A stretch of DNA of 64,000 nt from Bathynomus jamesi (taxonomy: Eukaryota; Arthropoda; Malacostraca; Isopoda; Cirolanidae), in assembly GCA_023014485.1 (NCBI GenBank), contig JAJOZX010012288.1, positions 1 through 64,000 on the forward strand, written 5' to 3'. Shown piece by piece: positions 46,637-57,359 of this stretch. The notes under the pieces were generated by a model. It made no database searches, was not told where the DNA came from, and saw only the letters and a program-made list of their open reading frames with translations. A program made the position numbers and the translations under genes. The stretch's first letter is position 1; the number at the start of each line of letters is the position of its first letter.

Positions 46637-46641
46637 TAATG
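46566..46641. repeat. (TTA)n(TA)n microsatellite
   Basis: TTA trinucleotides, then a TA run, just outside the 3' end of LINE-C copy 1. Confidence 0.95.
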
Positions 46642-46689
46642 AAGGAGGAGCGAATGTCCGCTAAAATTTTTCACCCCCCCATACAGGAA

Positions 46690-48470
46690 GACGAGAGCCA
46701 GAATCAAGGTTCAAGGTTTTCGAGATGCCTGGACACTACGTTTGAAAGATTGGAGGTCATAGACAGGGGGAAACTATCTTTCTCTAGATGAGGAAGATTG
46801 TTCCAGAGATGACCGGTTGGGTAGATGAAAGAGTGAAAATATCGATTAACCCTTCCGTTAGAGAGTTGGACAGAGAAGGAATGAGAATTTGTCGAAAGCC
46901 TGGTATTGCGCGCTCTCCTTAAAGGAAGAGGCATGCAGTTTGAGAGTTCAGGAGAGCGGTGTCGTTATAATAGCGATAGTAAAGAGAGAGAGTCAGTAAG
47001 AGGCGGGGAATTGATGAGACGAAAACCTTTGATTCTACCCGGTCAAGTAGAGCTGTGTGGGTTGAGCCACCTAACACATGAGAAGCGTACTCCATATAGG
47101 GGCGGACAAGACCCCTGTACAGAGACAGTAACTGAGTGGGAGTAAATTAAATGTGGAGGCTGTACAGCACACCTAACCTCTTAGAAGCTGTTTTAGAAAG
47201 AGAGTATATTTGATCTTTCCAGGAAAGATCACGAGAAAAGGAAACACCAAGAATGTTAAGCGAAGAGGAAGGTTTGAGTTGTGTATTGTTGAAGGTAAGG
47301 GGATAGTCGTGTGGAAGGAAGATTGTGACAAGTAGACAGATGAAGGAACTAAGTTTGAGGCATTGAAAGTTACAAGGTTTTTCTCTGCCCCAATCGGAGA
47401 GAGTAGAAAAATCAGAGGTCAGGTGCACCATAGCCGTCGAGTCGAATGACTTGAGAGGGACGCCTTGTGAAGCGGATAGAGAAGTGAAGAGTGGAATTAT
47501 CGGCATAGGGGTGGATAGGCCAGGAAGTGTGACTTAATAGATCATTAATAAATAAAAGGAAAAGAGGGAGTGACAGGACAGTCCTGAGGAACACCACTAT
47601 TAATAGCTTTAGGAGAAGAAGAGTGGCCATCTACAACTACAATTATAGATCAGCAGAAGGGAAATCAGAGATGAAGGCAGTGATATAAGGGTAGAAACCG
47701 AAGGAAGGCAGTTTGAAAATTAAGGATTTTTGCCAAATTCTATCAAAAGCTTTTGATATGGCAAACGCAATAGCAAAAGTTTCACCGAAATCTCGGAAAG
47801 AGGATGGCCAAGAATCAGAAAGATATGCAAGAAGATCGCCAGTAGAGCGTCACTTGCGGAATCCTTACTGACGATCTGAAAGAAGATTGTGAGAAGAAAC
47901 GTGTTTAAGAATCTTCCTATTAAGGATAGATTCAAAAACTTTAGAAAGGCAAGAAATTAAAGCAACTGGACGATAGTTGGAGGGTTGAGAGCGCTCACCC
48001 TTCTTTGAGACAGGCTGAATGAAAGCGAACTTCCAGCAGGAAGGAAAAGTACCAAAAGAAAGACAAAAATGAAAAGGTTTGTCTAGCAAGGTGTCAGCAC
48101 AGAAATACTGTTCTTGAGAACAGATAGGGCAGAAAAAACATATCTGGAAGAGATTCTGATCTCGCACATAATTGAGTCAGAGGGAGGAGATGGAGGAACA
48201 GCATTAGAATCGTCCAGGTTGAGTTGGAAGCGAAAGTTTGAGCGAAGAGTTTAGCTTTATCAATAGAAGAGACGACAACTGAGCCGTCGAGGAGAAAAAG
48301 AAGTAGTAAAGTTGTTGGAGAGGTTCTTGGCGAGGTGCCAGAAAGAGCGAGAAGAATTAGAATTGGATACGTTTTCACATCTTTCTCTGATGAAGGAATT
48401 TTTGGGTAGTCGAAGAACCGATTTTGCACGATTTCGGGCAGAAATATTCTGTAAACTGAGTGAGAGTTAG
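46690..48470 (-). pseudogene. LINE-C copy 1, jockey-like reverse transcriptase
   Basis: Minus-strand order: linker and pre-RT near 48430-48170 (IDKAKLFAQTFASNST); WKFAFIQPVSKKGERS and NYRPVALISCLSKVFE near 48030-47940; HNLLSDRQ with a stop before the GFRK-type block near 47875; and, in other frames, a D-S-W block near 47810. LFLLFINDLL is near 47560. A core motif reading YADNSTLHF near 47510 has Asn where the second catalytic Asp belongs. NILGVSFSRDLSWKDQI and KTASKRLGVLYSL lie near 47240-47160. The tail HLWNNLPHLEKDSFP is near 46800. Many frame shifts. The endonuclease is missing. Copy 2 is at 57360-58070. Confidence 0.88.
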
Positions 48471-48547
48471 TAGTTGGATGGCGACAGTACCTTCTGAAAG
48501 GTATATATATATGGGAATGAACTCAGAATGGTTCCCTGAGGTTTTTT

Positions 48548-48838
48548 ATGATACACACAGACCGTGCATGGAACAAGGAACTCTTCTAGGAAAATTAAAT
48601 CCACTATAGTCCGAATAAGTAATGATAAATGACAAATACTCTAGTTTTTTCTTTTACATGATGCTAGCCCGACGCGGGCAACGGGTCTTTGCGAGTGACC
48701 CGTTGCCCGCGTCGGGCTAGAATCATGAAAAAGAAAAAACTATATAGTATTTGTCATTTACCATTACTTATTCGGACTATAGTGGATTTAATTTTCCTAG
48801 AAGAGTTCCTTGTTCCATGCACGGTCTGTGTGTATCAT
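48548..48838. repeat. 291-bp near-perfect palindrome
   Basis: Arms of about 140 bases, 48548-48687 and 48697-48838, around a loop near 48688-48696. The ends read ATGATACACACAGACCGTGC and its complement. The centre is GC-rich (AGCCCGACGCGGGCAACGGG) in an otherwise AT-rich element. Non-coding. The end word GCACGGTCTGTGTGTAT recurs five times in a TA-rich array at 56282-56500. Confidence 0.95.
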
Positions 48839-49135
48839 ATATATTACAAGTTTACAACATTACAAATTTACTGATACTAAAGTTTGGAAGAGAAATTACC
48901 TATTTTGTCATTAATTTTGAAGTTTCGCTTCTTTCTGTCAATCGGCCTACTACTAAATTATCTGTCTTGAAACAGATTATTTTCTACATATTCTGTATGT
49001 GTGATATGCTGTATGTATGCAGGATGTTGTTTGAAAGAACATGAACATTTGATATGCCTACCGGTAAAAATATAGGAATTCATCTCACTTAATTATAAGA
49101 GTCTCGAAGTATAATAATTAAAATAACTTGTGTCT

Positions 49136-49169
<34 letters not shown>

Positions 49170-49930
49170 AATAAAACGCCCCCTAATTATTCATTTAAAT
49201 TATTCACTTAAATGAAAAATGTGGGAAAGGGAGGGGAATTTAGGTGATGTGGCAACATAGCATTGAGGTTCTCGAGTTTTGGTGATGTGGTTACATAACA
49301 TTGACATTTATGAGTTTCAGCAAACTACCAGCAGTAAATAAAACCTAGTTTCACCACTTTCCGAAGTACACTTTCTAACGATGAAAGTTTGTATCTTTAC
49401 AAAATGTGAAATGCGACAATTAACAACAAAATCCTTGTTTTAGTGTTTGCAAAAAAGCTGTACCCAAATTGTCAACAAGTGTCGTTGTAGACAACGTTAC
49501 TTTTGGCGTTCATTTTAATCTAAGATCAATTAACCGAACGTATCCTTATGTAATTTAGGCTAACTAGCATAATTTCACAGGGACAAATCTAATAAATTGG
49601 AGGGTTTGAAAGGACAACGTGTCTCAAGTACTTTGTCCTCGAGTGTCGAGTTCTTCTTGTTTTTTCCGAAAAGTAGGGGAAATCTTTTTTGGAAGTTTGG
49701 CCTCTGCTCCGAGTGATATCTTCAAAGTTGAATACAAGCATTTTAAAGGAAGCAAGGTCACTGCAAATGGAGTCTTGAATAATTATAGTAACTGTAATAT
49801 ATAATATAATAATAATAATATTGTTAGTCCCGTTGGGGAAGGGGGACATTAGGTAAAAGACAGGGAGTGCTGGGACTCCCATTTCTTCTGTCACTGTCCT
49901 TCTTAGCTGATCTTCCGCGTCTCATCTACC
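48839..49930. other. non-coding stretch
   Basis: No gene recognised. (TA)n at 49135-49170 and a short (AAT)n near 49807-49821. Confidence 0.5.
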
Positions 49931-49934
49931 GTGT

Positions 49935-51800
49935 GAGCAGTCCAGCATGCTCTCAAACACACTTCTCCCTCTATACAAGATCCACCCTACCATCAGGATC
50001 TTCTTAGAAACAGCTATGACACGATGGGAAACAGACCTAATGCTCCATCACAGTAAGGGAACTTTAGAGGTGAACAGTGTGAGAATCAAGAGAGGGATCT
50101 ACCAGGGTGATTCAATATCCCTTCTTTTGTTTGTACTGGCACTAAACCCACTTAGCCAACTAATAACCTAAACAAAGGCTACGTAATGAGGCCAAGGGAA
50201 AAGAACAGCCCGAAAATATCTCACTTATTTTACATGGATGACCTAAAACTCTATGCCCCAAACAAAAGTGAGCTAACAGAAGAGGTCAGTGAGGTCAAAA
50301 AGTTCTCAGATGACATCCGGATGTAGTTTGGGCTTGAAAAATGTGCCACTGTCACACTAAAGAAAGGCAAAAGGTGTGAATCGGAAAACATCAGAGTGGA
50401 CAATATCGTGATAGAAGAACTAAAGCAAGAGGCTACATATAAATACCTGGCGATGGAGGAATCTGAAAAGATGGAAAATGACATCATGAAGGAAAGACTG
50501 CGGAAAGAATATTCAAAAAGGATAAAGCTAATCCTAAAATCTCATCTAGTCAATAAAAATAAGATCCTATCCATAAACTTATTGGCGGTACCTGTACTGT
50601 CATACAGTTTTGGCATAATCAACTGGACCCAGCAAGAAATCAACAAACTGGATACGATCACCAGAAAATTGCTCCATGCGCATAAGGTCATATATAAAAA
50701 CCAATGCACACCAAGGCTGCATGCACCTGCCAAGGAGGGTCGGTGGATTAGGGCTTGCACTAATTGACCAAGTGCACAAAACCACAACAATAGGATTAGC
50801 ACAGTCCATAAAGGAAGGAGAAGGAAGGCTAGTCAGATTTGTAAGAGACCATGAACGTTAGAAGCCTCAAACAACATCACTCTCAAAAAAGGCAAATGAT
50901 TATCTAGTGGATGCTGGCATAGGACCTGAACAGCTTGAAGACATTGCAAATAAACCTCTCATGGAAAAGATAAGCACCATCAAAAGAAGGTATAACAAGA
51001 AAAGATCAGAAGAAAAGGAGAAGAACTGGGAAGAGCACAAGTTCAGCAAAGTATACAAAGAGGACGTGCTGAACAGAGCATACATAGAGAGGGATAAAAC
51101 CGTGGAGTTCCTGGTAAGAGAGGCACTGAGACCAGAAGATGAACGGCTGGTGATGGCAGCACAAGACCAGGCATTACGGACAAACTGGTTCAAAAGAAAT
51201 ATTGAGGGCAGAAATAAAAGTGAGATGTGCAGATTGTGCTCAAAGAGCCCAGAGACTGTGAGTCACATACTATCTGGGTGTGAAATACTCCTGCACAGAG
51301 GAAACTACACAGACAGACACAATGCAGTCTGCAAGCTAATCCACTTCAAGCTGTGTAAGAAATAAGGCTACAAACAGAAAAACATTGGGAACATATTCCA
51401 CAAGGAATAGAAGACAATGACAAAGTGCTGCTCCTATATGATCACGAGATACCAACTGACATCAGGGTATCAGGATGCAGACCAGACATAGTTGTGAGAG
51501 AGAAGGAGGGAAACAAGTGCCTCTTGGTGGAAGTAGGAGTCCCAGCAGACTGGAATGTGGCGAACTATGAAAGGGAAAAGGTCTTAAAATACCAGAGACT
51601 CAAACACGAAATAAGGAGAATGTGGAATGTGGAACCTGAGATCATCCCAATAGTGGTGGGGACGACAGGGGCAGTAAAGAAATCCACAGTAGAGTTCCTG
51701 AACCAACTGCCCATAAATGTGACATCTGGAGAAGCTGTAGGGGAGATATTACGATACAGCACCTCTATCTTACGCCTAGTATTAGGCTGTACCTAAAAAT
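49935..51800 (+). pseudogene. LINE-D: reverse transcriptase with restriction-like endonuclease
   Basis: Plus-strand order: the RT middle begins near 49950 with RIFLETAMTRWETDL and GIYQGDSISLLLFVLALNPL. The polymerase core HLFYMDDLKLYAPNKSEL is at about 50220-50275, with catalytic DD intact. ATYKYLAMEE and LAVPVLSYSFGIINWT lie near 50430-50630. The C-terminal part has a C-x2-C-x8-H-x4-C knuckle, CRLCSKSPETVSHILSGC, near 51230. RPDIVVREKEGNKCLLVEVG follows near 51480-51540, the PD-(D/E) endonuclease. It ends LRLVLGCT and a stop at 51796. Frames shift near 50171, 50325, 50740 and 51365. The N-terminus is missing. The architecture is that of R2/R4/NeSL-type LINEs, which cut specific targets with this endonuclease. 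The exact clade is not decided. Confidence 0.88.
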
Positions 51801-51984
51801 TCCTTAGGGTTAAGGTTTAATCCCGGAAGTAAAAAACGCTCTCTATCTGGAGTAGAAGGAAAAAACAAAGAAAAAACTACACATACATGCATCTTACACA
51901 CTATACAATCTTTTAAAAAAAAAAAAAAAATGGAAATGAGAGTATTTAAGAGCCCCGGAGACCTTGATTCGGTTCTCTAGCTTT

Positions 51985-52050
51985 CCTTCTATGGAGGGGC
52001 GGGAGCGAATTTTGCCGGTGTTCGCCCTTGGCCTTTCCCTCCTGCATAAA
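51985..52050. repeat. dispersed repeat tail, copy 2 of 3
   Basis: GGAGGGGCGGGAGCGAATTT followed by GTTCGCCCTTGGCCTTTCCC and an A run. Matches 40305-40372 and part of 55338-55374. Confidence 0.5.
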
Positions 52051-52159
52051 AAAATCATAATTATGATAACTTTTTCCGAATTTAATATCGATATTTTCAG
52101 ATCTATGAAGGTTTATATTTGTACATTCTGTATACAGTTTATTTAAACTATGTATATAT

Positions 52160-52355
52160 ACAGGGTGGCGCAAAAGTCGCGCATCATAGGAATTTTCAGT
52201 GTTGATTAGAATATATTATTTTTTTCTTTTAGGTAGGGGATGGCTGCGAAATTAACAATAGACGAGAAGGTGAGTTTGGTTTTAATGTATAGAATACCAG
52301 GTACAACAAATCGATGAGTCGGTACAGAATTTAAATTCTGTACAGATTCATCGGG
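52160..52355 (+). pseudogene. IS630-type transposon left end with HTH start
   Basis: TACAGGGTGGCGCAAAAGTC is a typical outer end of this superfamily. It is followed at about 52240 by a start reading MAAKLTIDEKVSLVLMYRIP, the first helix of the HTH seen in related transposases. A stop follows. A 42-bp palindrome (52312-52353, centre GTACAGAATTTAAATTCTGT) and then (TA)n end the fragment. Confidence 0.6.
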
Positions 52356-52373
52356 TTTATTAATATACTGTGT

Positions 52374-52382
52374 ATTATATAT

Positions 52383-52418
<36 letters not shown>

Positions 52419-52422
52419 AAAT
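52374..52422. repeat. (TA)n microsatellite
   Basis: TA run with small interruptions. Confidence 0.95.
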
Positions 52423-52860
52423 AATGTCGCGCTTTATGTTATTTCCTTAATGGGCATACAGTGCTCAAGTGCTTGTCGACTGGAATTTATGGAGACCTTG
52501 AAGAGGATCACTCCACCAACATGTACCACCAACGTACCACCAACATGTAAATACCATTTTTAACGCCCTTCGTACGGCATATTTTGCCATTCCTATTTTA
52601 ACTGTAAAACTCAAACATCACGCAACCTATTTTCGTTAATCACTTAATCTACAATTACGAATTCCTGTAACGCATTTAATAAGCTTCTGCATACTATTAT
52701 TAACCCTTTCATGACTGACGGTACTTTAAAGTGCCACCAAAAATAATAATATACATTGGACTACAGTCCCTCGTTTCTATAATTGTTTCTCCATGTTTAT
52801 ATATAGATGTTGTTTAGTTGTCGGGAAAGGAACCCAAAATGTGTATAATTTCAGTGATTA

Positions 52861-52949
52861 CAGGGTGGCCACAAAGTCCCTTTGCGTGAAAAACAAGAGC
52901 AACATACAGATATGCCGTAATTTCACTGGAAAGGGACTTTGTGGCCACT
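52861..52949. mobile_element. 89-bp mini-MITE, CAGGGTGGCC ends
   Basis: Left CAGGGTGGCCACAAAGTCCC and, inverted, right AGTGGCCACAAAGTCCC. The core is about 40 bases. Too short to code. Confidence 0.75.
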
Positions 52950-53128
52950 AAAACCTTTACTTTTTGGTAACAGAGTGACCACATATGCTGCGGGAATTGT
53001 CCTTAACCCTGGATAGGAATTCGCAGGTCCCACAGACCCAACACGCAATTCATTTCTGACCCACATGATTTCCTATTAAGGGTTAAAGAGTTAATCAGAC
53101 ACAGATCCAAATCTCGCTTATTCTGTGA

Positions 53129-53535
53129 GCGTGTTTTCAGTCAACGTAACGTAATTCAACGTGTTTTCAGTCAATGTAACGTAAATTCAACGTGTTTTCA
53201 GTCAATGTAACGTAAATTCAACGTGTTTTCAGTCAATGTAACGTAAATTCAACGTATTTTCAGTCAGTGTAACGTAAATTCAACGTATTTTCAGTTAATG
53301 TAACGTAAATTCAACGTGTTTTCAGTCAATGTAACGTAAATTCAACGTATTTTCAGTCAGTGTAACGTAAATTCAGCGTATTTTCAGTCAATGTAACGTA
53401 AATTCAACGTGTTTTCAGTAAATGTAACGTAAATTCAACGTATTTTCAGTCAGTGTAACGTAAATTCAACGTATTTTCAGTCAATGTAACGTAAATTCAA
53501 CGTATTTTCAGTCAATGTAACGTAAATTCAACGCA
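53129..53535. repeat. 31-bp minisatellite, about 13 units
   Basis: Unit contains GTGTTTTCAGTCAATGTAAC then GTAAATTCAAC. Variants alternate GTG/GTA at the start and CAATG/CAGTG in the middle. Units are head to tail without spacers, so it is not a CRISPR array. Confidence 0.95.
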
Positions 53536-53725
53536 TTCACATTCATGATAACTGTAATACTTTATTGCTTTTCTTTTGTTTAATTAAAGGAAAAATTATG
53601 AAACCTATTAATCTCCTTCATTGACCTTTATTAATTTGATCGTAAAGATCTAGTGACATTGAACCTTAATCAAACACTCGTTTAAATAATCAATAATTAG
53701 TTAATCTAATTAACAATTATTATAC

Positions 53726-53950
53726 AGGGTGTCCATAATGTCTTGTCACCCGAGTAAAATACTAACTGATTTTCGTTTTTCTTTCAGACGATTGAATAAC
53801 GCATATTAGCTAATACCTGGATCCATGAGCGACCACGTAATGGCAAAACCATTGAAAATGGTACAGATTTCCAGGACCGATTCAATGGTGCAGCTCCTCC
53901 CTGCACGATTAAATCGGTCATGGAAGTCTGCACAAATATTTTCAATGGTT
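53726..53950 (+). pseudogene. IS630-type end and transposase scrap
   Basis: TACAGGGTGTCCATAATGTC is a transposon end of this superfamily. At 53877-53940 the frame reads RFNGAAPPCTIKSVMEV, close to the QDGAPPxT block that surrounds the second catalytic Asp. Here the Asp position is Ala. Only a scrap remains. Confidence 0.5.
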
Positions 53951-53987
53951 TTGCAACTAGCCAGTATATATGTACACTTTTGTTGGC

Positions 53988-54103
53988 TTCGAACGACGGT
54001 TCAGGATCGAGGTCGACCCTTCTGCAACATCCAGCCTCATTTACAGGGTTTGGTGTCGGAGAGAGTTGCTTTCTACGCTCATCCTGCCCTCGTAGCCAGT
54101 TAT
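53988..54103 (-). mobile_element. LINE-A 3' tail, minus orientation
   Basis: The minus strand matches the last ~110 bases of LINE-A copies 1 and 2: GGCTACGAGGGCAGGATGAG, GATGTTGCAGA and CGATCCTGAACCGTCGTTCG. Confidence 0.8.
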
Positions 54104-54238
54104 ATGCTCATAAGTGGTGTAATGGTTAGCATCGCTGATTACGAATTCACTGGTCCGGGTTCGATTCTTTTCGCCGGCAGGCGGCGCGCAGCTCACCCAG
54201 GTGTTCATCCTTCCTCTGGTTAGTAGACAACTGGGTAT
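54104..54238 (+). mobile_element. tRNA-derived SINE, copy 3 (first unit only)
   Basis: Matches unit 1 and linker of the SINEs at 15005 and 31253: GGTGTAATGGTTAGCATCGC, the B box GGTTCGATTCT, then AGGTGTTCATCCTTCC. Unit 2 is absent. From about 54252 a second, plus-oriented LINE-A tail piece follows (ATGAGGCGGGATACTGCAGA), so the SINE lies between opposed LINE-A ends. Confidence 0.75.
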
Positions 54239-54251
54239 CATAAAGGTGCCC

Positions 54252-54300
54252 CCCCCCCAAAATGAGGCGGGATACTGCAGAGGAATCGAACACAGGTCGC
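54252..54300 (+). mobile_element. LINE-A 3' tail scrap, plus orientation
   Basis: AATGAGGCGGGATACTGCAG matches AATGAGGCGGGATGCTGCAG at 31131 in LINE-A copy 2. Preceded by a poly-C run. Confidence 0.55.
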
Positions 54301-54351
54301 TCCTAGACAATTATCCAAAACCCGATAATATATATACAGTATATATATACA

Positions 54352-54734
54352 CAGGGTGGTGCAAAAGTCTGGACCCATAGGCAATTTACTATACAAAAAA
54401 TATCTTTCGATTTTTATAATCAGTGGTTTACGTTAACAAACCAAGAACAATACAAGCGCTAAAGGATAACATCACAACAGAAATTGAAGCCATAAGAACG
54501 AATATTACTATGCTTACAACTGTGCAAAGGTCTTGTGTCAACCGAGTAGAAAAGTGTTTGGAAGAAGATGGGCATCATTCGAACACTTATTGTAAATTCT
54601 GAACTAGAACGTTAAATTTAACATAATTTAGTCACTGGTGTATGGTTAATTAAATTTCATTTCATAATAAACTTCCTGCAGGCCACACTTTTTTTCCATA
54701 TAAACCGCCTATGGGTCCAGACTTTTGCACCACC

Positions 54735-54737
<3 letters not shown>
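54352..54737 (+). mobile_element. internally deleted IS630-type transposon, 386 bp
   Basis: Inverted ends of about 31 bases match exactly: CAGGGTGGTGCAAAAGTCTG then GACCCATAGGC on the left, and the complement on the right. TA runs flank both sides. The interior keeps only the end of a transposase gene (54432-54601). Confidence 0.92.
54432..54601 (+). pseudogene. transposase C-terminal remnant
   Basis: An open frame reads VNKPRTIQALKDNITTEIEA, then RSCVNRVEKCLEEDGHHSNT and a stop. It matches the usual last ~55 residues of IS630-like transposases (LK..I..E...I, then R...C...DG.H). The DNA-binding and catalytic parts have been lost by internal deletion. Confidence 0.75.
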
Positions 54738-54784
<47 letters not shown>

Positions 54785-54785
54785 T
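54738..54785. repeat. (TA)n microsatellite
   Basis: TA run directly outside the transposon right end. Confidence 0.95.
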
Positions 54786-54857
54786 GTATTCATAATTGTA
54801 AATATAATCCATTTTATAAGAAATCATACATCCTAAGTTGAATATATGACAGTTATA

Positions 54858-54932
54858 CAGAGTGACCACAAAAGAATCACGAATTCCATTTTAAATAAGC
54901 TAAATTTGTACTATTCTTTTGTGGACACCCTG
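54858..54932. mobile_element. 75-bp mini-MITE
   Basis: Left CAGAGTGACCACAAAAGAAT and, inverted, right CAGGGTGTCCACAAAAGAAT. The core is about 35 bases. Flanked by TA on both sides. Confidence 0.75.
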
Positions 54933-55051
54933 TACCTTTGAAAACAAGTTCCACCAATTTTTTTGTACAAAAATGAATGACTTGAGTTGGGGGAAAAAAA
55001 AACAAATGAAGTTCAAGATCAGTTATTTGGGTCATGATCACGAGTCAAGAT

Positions 55052-55169
55052 GAGTCTTGAGAATACATAGAATTGCATGACTCCATCCAAATAAAATATG
55101 TGGAGTTACTGAGTCTTGAGAATACATAGAATTGCATGACTCCATCCAAATAAAATATGTGGAGTTACT
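55052..55169. repeat. 59-bp tandem duplication, two copies
   Basis: GAGTCTTGAGAATACATAGA through TGTGGAGTTACT is repeated head to tail with no visible difference between units, so the duplication is recent. Confidence 0.95.
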
Positions 55170-55337
55170 GAGTTTTGATTCAGAAAACTTCAGTAATGAA
55201 CTTGGGAAAAGTTCACAAGTTCAGTAGCGATTGTATGGAAAAAAGGCAGTGTATTAGATATTGGTATTTTGCATTGGTTTAAAATTAATATATATATTAT
55301 TTATATTCTGTATAAATACTGTCTGTACAAAGTTTAT

Positions 55338-55374
55338 CGGCTTTACGCATTTGCCCTTGGCCCCTCCTTCCTAC
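55338..55374. repeat. dispersed repeat tail, copy 3 of 3
   Basis: GCCCTTGGCCCCTCCTTCC followed by an A-rich run, matching 40340-40372. Confidence 0.45.
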
Positions 55375-55389
55375 ATTAACAAAAACTAT

Positions 55390-55421
55390 TTACAGAGATT
55401 TGGCAAAAGTAAATAGACACC

Positions 55422-55457
<36 letters not shown>

Positions 55458-55640
55458 TAAATTTTCTGCTTTGATTATGTCAGTAAATAATAAGTTAATT
55501 GAATGAATATATTTGAAATAGTGTTCCTTTCCCCTTCGCACTTATTGATTCAGTAAGTTTATTATTTATTCAGTGACTCTTATAATCAGAAAAGTTTGGA
55601 AAAAACAAAGGTGTTTATTTACTTTTGTTAACACACTGTC
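55390..55640. mobile_element. MITE with TACAG-type ends, copy 2
   Basis: Left TACAGAGATTTGGCAAAAGT then AAATAGACACC. The right, inverted, has GTTAACAAAAGTAAATAAAC. Same family as 32822-33047. A (GT)n run at 55423-55454 lies just inside the left end. Confidence 0.8.
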
Positions 55641-56250
55641 TTTTACGAGCATTTGTGAACTATGTTGAAATAATTTTTATATAAAAGTGTTGACTGCACG
55701 CAGTATTTTGTAAGATAAAAATTTTTCTGACCAAGTTTCAGCATGCAACTAAAATAGCCTCTTGTGGAAAGGAATTATGATTAATAAACACGCTATCATT
55801 ATCACATTATCACATAAAGATAAAATGGTAGTATGTCGCAATTCATGGTATAATTTACGTCACATATTTCGTCAAAACGAAGGCGAGTCAGTCAATAAAC
55901 ATTTAAAAGACAAGGGTAAATACAATAATTATGAACGCACAATTTGTCGTCAATAGTCTCACTGGAAGCCGATGGCAACTCTTTTGCATGAAAAAAACAG
56001 TGGTTTGATGTGCTTGCACGTGAATCGCTGCAATGGGAGGTGTGTGCAACAAATGACGATATGATTTGTTATCATCCGGGAAGGGCGCATAACTTACAGT
56101 AATACGTTTGACGCTATCTTTTGGGAGTTCATCATAAAAAATTACGTAAGAGATATTAAAATTTCCTTCTATGACGCATTAGTTTGGCTTCACGTCACTC
56201 TTTAACCTAGTTTTTGGCATGCTTGCAACTGGCTTATGTAATTTGAAATT
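55641..56250. other. non-coding stretch
   Basis: No gene recognised; open frames near 55762-55956 show no domain. Confidence 0.45.
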
Positions 56251-56252
56251 GA

Positions 56253-56332
56253 GTAATATATATATATATATATATAATATATGCATGCACGGTCTGTGTG
56301 TATTATATATATATATATATGCACGGTCTGTG

Positions 56333-56371
<39 letters not shown>

Positions 56372-56427
56372 GCACGGTCTGTGTATTATATATATATATA
56401 TATATAGATATATGCACAGTCTGTGTG

Positions 56428-56488
<61 letters not shown>

Positions 56489-56500
56489 GTCTGTGTGTAT

Positions 56501-56530
<30 letters not shown>
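56253..56530. repeat. (TA)n array with five copies of a 17-base word
   Basis: GCACGGTCTGTGTGTAT or a one- or two-base variant occurs at about 56286, 56321, 56373, 56413 and 56484. The copies are separated by TA runs of differing length. The same word forms the two ends of the palindrome at 48548-48838. The array ends in (GA)n. Confidence 0.85.
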
Positions 56531-56533
<3 letters not shown>

Positions 56534-57080
56534 TTACAAGGACAAGAGGAAGCCTCAAAGACCTTCCGGTCCACTCTGGGAGGTTCTTGTTATTAAACAA
56601 GTTTATTTTTCTTTCAATTATCCTAGCAGTAGTAGAAAACTGGACAGAAAAGTACAAGGCTCTCTCCCCACCCTCCACTCCCTCCCTGCCAGAGGCAGGT
56701 ACGGAAAAAGGTTGAATAAAATACCTTGACCCTGGAAAAGTAGCCAAGGAAATTTTGCAGGAAAGTGGAGAATATATAAAAAGCTCTATAATTAGCATGC
56801 CCAAAGAGACACCGTGCAAGCGAACTCCTGCAGAGTTACGTTATGTTTTAGTTTTAAACCATGAGAGTATTCAGTACTTTGTCTAGCCTATTTTTAAACA
56901 CAGACAGAGGTCCTAAATGTCTTTAGTTCCAATTTAAACCCATTATTTCTTGTCGGATTGGCATTAAGTCTCCTTGTTCCGAAACTGCCCAACGGCCCAA
57001 AAGACATTTCAGCCCCATGGCCTATTATTTAACTAAGAAAAAAGGGAGGGGCAAAATGTATTGAGTGCCCCTAGTATTTG
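56531..57080 (-). mobile_element. LINE-B-related 3' end, second copy
   Basis: Long stretches match 3148-3600: ATCCTAGCAGTAGTAGAAAA, CCTCCCTGCCAGAGGCAGGT, CCTTGACCCTGGAAAAGTAG, and CATGAGAGTATTCAGTAC near 56862. The short coding tail (FKNRLDKVLNTL on the minus strand) is kept. The upstream piece is deleted relative to copy 1, and a 60-base insertion lies near 56800. The GGCCCAAAAGACATTTCAGC block follows at 56995. Confidence 0.8.
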
Positions 57081-57359
57081 GCATGTCATGGGAGGGAGTT
57101 TATACTGCATTTTTCATGGAATTCTTGTTCAAATGCCGTGTTTTCTTGGATTTCGATTTTGAGGGTAAACTTTTTTGAACAAACATTTGTTTTTCCGGTG
57201 TTTTTGAGGAGTTCCGCATTCCTCTTTCGTGTGAAGGTACCTGAAATATATTTGGGAACAGTTCCAAAAAGTAAAAGTAAGTACATCTCCCTACAGTATG
57301 AAATTACTCAAAACAAATGTAATTTATTTTCATAAACGAAAAAGTAGGCCTAATTCTGT
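57081..57359. other. non-coding stretch
   Basis: Nothing recognised. Confidence 0.4.

Noticed and set aside
53129..53535. Possible CRISPR-like array
   Set aside because: Units are contiguous 31-mers without spacers, and the window is eukaryotic; it is a minisatellite.
56202..56819. 205-codon minus-strand frame
   Set aside because: Half is microsatellite, half is LINE tail shared with 3068-3460; not a gene.
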